Shown here piece after piece: positions 29,814 to 31,471 of a stretch of DNA of 31,471 nt. Location: NCBI GenBank assembly GCA_905213265.1, contig CAJMHR010000026.1, positions 1 to 31,471 of the forward strand, given 5' to 3'. How positions within the stretch are numbered: the stretch's first letter is position 1; each line of letters starts with the position of its first letter. Made by a program: the position numbers and the translations under genes. This DNA is from an uncultured Collinsella sp. Its GTDB lineage: Bacteria; Actinomycetota; Coriobacteriia; Coriobacteriales; Coriobacteriaceae. Under the pieces are notes generated by a model, which did no database searches, was not told where the DNA came from, and worked only from the letters and a program-made list of their open reading frames with translations.

Positions 29814-31410
29814 GAAGACGGTTAACGAGTTATTTCGCTGTAAAGGGTCGCGGCTTTTCGTGATTCTCATGTCGGTGAATTATGCTCACTCGTGCGTCAT
29901 GCCCGCCTTAAACGGTGGGTTTGTAGATTTTCTCGTGACGAATAGGGATCCATCTCGCGTCGTATGGTTTGCAGCCTTTGTTGCCAGCATAGGGATATCG
30001 GCATCCTTCATGTCGTATGCGATGGGCGTGAACGTATCGCGCGTCATTTTGGAGATGACTACGAGACTGATGGGGGCCACGTGTGAGTCGTTTGAACGAG
30101 GGCCCTTGGAAAAGGGGGAGCAGGCGGATTCATCCTATACAACGCAGAGGGTGTATGCGGATTCGAATGCGGTGTCATCGTTTGTCGTGAACAACTTCCT
30201 GACAATCGGGCTTAACATCGTTCTGATTGTGTTTATTTTCATCATTCTGTTTTCAATTAACCCGGTGTTTCTGGCGTTAAGTACATGTTCGCTTGGGGCA
30301 TACTTCATTTTATTTAGGGTGTTGAAAAAGCCGCTGTACAACAGTTCGCTTGCGAACAAAGAGGGGTTGAGCAAGCTGTTCGCATCCGTGAGCGGCGAGC
30401 TGTCGCAGTTGTTTGACATTAAGTGCGATGGGGCATATGACCAGAGTGCCCGTACGCTCAAGGGGATATTCGAGGGGTACTACCCGATTTACATGAAAGC
30501 AAGTAGGGTCTCGAATCTGGCCACCTCGAGCGACGGCCTGATCTCATCTGTGTTCCGGGGAGCGTTGCTTGTGATCTCCGGAATGGAAATATTAAGCGGA
30601 AGAATGAGCATTGGCGAGTTCACAATGGTGAACTCGTATTACTCGATGGCGTTCGGATGCTTCAAATATTATTTGAATTATTTCAAATCATATCAGGACG
30701 CGAGGGCCTCGTTCGACCGATTGGAGGCTCTGTCGGAAGGCGCCGAGGACCGCGGCACCATCTCGGTTGGGCACGTGGAGAGCATATCGTTGTCCAACAT
30801 CGCGTACCGATATGCGGAAAAGTCCTACTTGTACCGCGATCTCTCCGTGGAGGTCGAGAGGGGGAAAACCTATGCCATTACCGGGCCGAACGGATGCGGC
30901 AAAAGCACGTTTCTGAAGGTGCTTCTTGGACTATATTCTGCTGGGGGGCATCGGACTTTGGGGTCGGTGCCATATGAAGAGCTCGATATGGAGACGATCC
31001 GACATGACCTGTTTGCGGTGTGCCCGCAAAAGCTCTTTATTCCGAATGAAACGGTGGAACACTATCTTGAGAGGGCATCGATTCGGGGAACGGGCGAGCA
31101 TCTCTGCGAGCTTGTGCCGAGTTTCTGCCGAACCGTCGAATCGTTAAAAGGTAAGAATTGTAGGGACCTTTCTGGTGGAGAGTATCGGAAGCTAAGGATA
31201 ATCTCAGCACTTTGCAGGCAACCGGAAGTGCTTGTGTTTGACGAGCCGACGAATGATTTAGACGAAGAAAGCCGTCGGGAGTTCACGGAGTATGTCTCTC
31301 GAAACCCCTTTAATCAGCTAATTCTTGTTGTAAGCCACGATCAGGATTTGATTTTGGCATGCGATAAGAAACTGGATTTGAATTTCGACTCGAAAGATGG
31401 GCAATGCTGA
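29794..31410 (+). CDS. ABC exporter, fused membrane and ATPase domains
   Basis: The 538-residue half-transporter has five or six membrane helices in residues ~10-300, then an ATPase domain. Walker A is GPNGCGKST (about 361-369), the signature is LSGGEYRKLR, Walker B is VLVFDEPTNDLDE and the H-loop is VVSHDQD. It would work as a homodimer in the membrane to export a peptide, lipid or drug. No C39 peptidase domain is present, so it does not cleave a leader. The start is ATG 29794, preceded by AAAAGG; a TTG at 29716 in frame is less likely. Codon use is unlike the rest of the window (more AGG, ATA, ATT), suggesting acquired DNA. It ends in TGATG, coupled to the next gene. Confidence 0.85.
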   Translation: MGAGMFKKTVNELFRCKGSRLFVILMSVNYAHSCVMPALNGGFVDFLVTNRDPSRVVWFAAFVASIGISASFMSYAMGVNVSRVILEMTTRLMGATCESFERGPLEKGEQADSSYTTQRVYADSNAVSSFVVNNFLTIGLNIVLIVFIFIILFSINPVFLALSTCSLGAYFILFRVLKKPLYNSSLANKEGLSKLFASVSGELSQLFDIKCDGAYDQSARTLKGIFEGYYPIYMKASRVSNLATSSDGLISSVFRGALLVISGMEILSGRMSIGEFTMVNSYYSMAFGCFKYYLNYFKSYQDARASFDRLEALSEGAEDRGTISVGHVESISLSNIAYRYAEKSYLYRDLSVEVERGKTYAITGPNGCGKSTFLKVLLGLYSAGGHRTLGSVPYEELDMETIRHDLFAVCPQKLFIPNETVEHYLERASIRGTGEHLCELVPSFCRTVESLKGKNCRDLSGGEYRKLRIISALCRQPEVLVFDEPTNDLDEESRREFTEYVSRNPFNQLILVVSHDQDLILACDKKLDLNFDSKDGQC

Positions 31411-31471
31411 TGAGAAACGGTAGCGCGCACAGTCGTGGTGTAAGAAGCAAGGGAGGGCCATCGCCTAGAAT
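31410..31471 (+). CDS. Start of a gene cut by the window edge
   Basis: ATG 31410 overlaps the exporter stop (TGATG), and the frame stays open for 20 codons to the edge, beginning MRNGSAHSRGVRSKGGPSPR. The sequence is too short to identify. The overlap suggests the same operon, perhaps a second half-transporter or a maturation gene. Confidence 0.4.
   Translation, partial: MRNGSAHSRGVRSKGGPSPR

Overview
The window reads as the chromosome of a gut actinobacterium of the class Coriobacteriia, most likely Collinsella or a close relative. This is an inference from moderately high GC, the codon style, and the gene set: CstA, a Tat-exported sugar-binding lipoprotein, a PTS EIICB fused to a HAD phosphatase, and a TsaB-RimI-TsaD fusion. 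No rRNA is present, so the genus is not proven.

Region 1 (1-7000, + strand) is a tightly packed housekeeping operon: acpS, nnr, alr, a family-4 uracil-DNA glycosylase, tsaE, and one 794-residue gene joining TsaB, RimI and TsaD. A good sigma70-type promoter lies in front of acpS. It ends at the first copy of a structured repeat element.

Region 2 (7000-12200): cstA sits behind a strong promoter, an Ile/Val-rich 14-codon leader ORF and a leader terminator, an arrangement that looks like attenuation. Next is a stand-alone winged-helix protein with a JetD/TopoVI-A-like Toprim domain. Then comes the second copy of the repeat element, here with perfect 34-bp inverted arms, followed by a tRNA 3'-end-like fragment and tRNA-Gln(UUG) on the minus strand.

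Region 3 (12230-16870, - strand): a peptidoglycan-binding-repeat protein, a polyprenyl synthetase, and a PTS EIIC-EIIB-HAD fusion.

Region 4 (16870-27040) is a probable alpha-glucan/maltodextrin regulon. A TreR-like GntR/HutC regulator is divergent from the PTS gene. Downstream are a CUT1 ABC importer (binding protein, two permeases, ATPase), then glgP and malQ on the minus strand. Copies of a TTGTTTAAAC-like operator lie in front of the PTS gene, the regulator, the importer and malQ, which ties them together. Between the importer and glgP is a regular array of four 57-bp palindromic units with an 80-bp period.

Region 5 (27200-31471) is accessory DNA. It holds a frameshifted IS110-type transposase remnant, then a minus-strand pair made of an N-terminally truncated radical SAM protein and a 60-residue Cys-free peptide that looks like a RiPP precursor. 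On the plus strand follow a small DUF3784-like membrane protein and an ABC exporter with atypical, AT-richer codon use. The next gene starts at the window edge. The likeliest undescribed items are the palindromic array, the paired structured repeat elements, the cstA leader, the stand-alone Toprim protein and the radical SAM/peptide/exporter locus.
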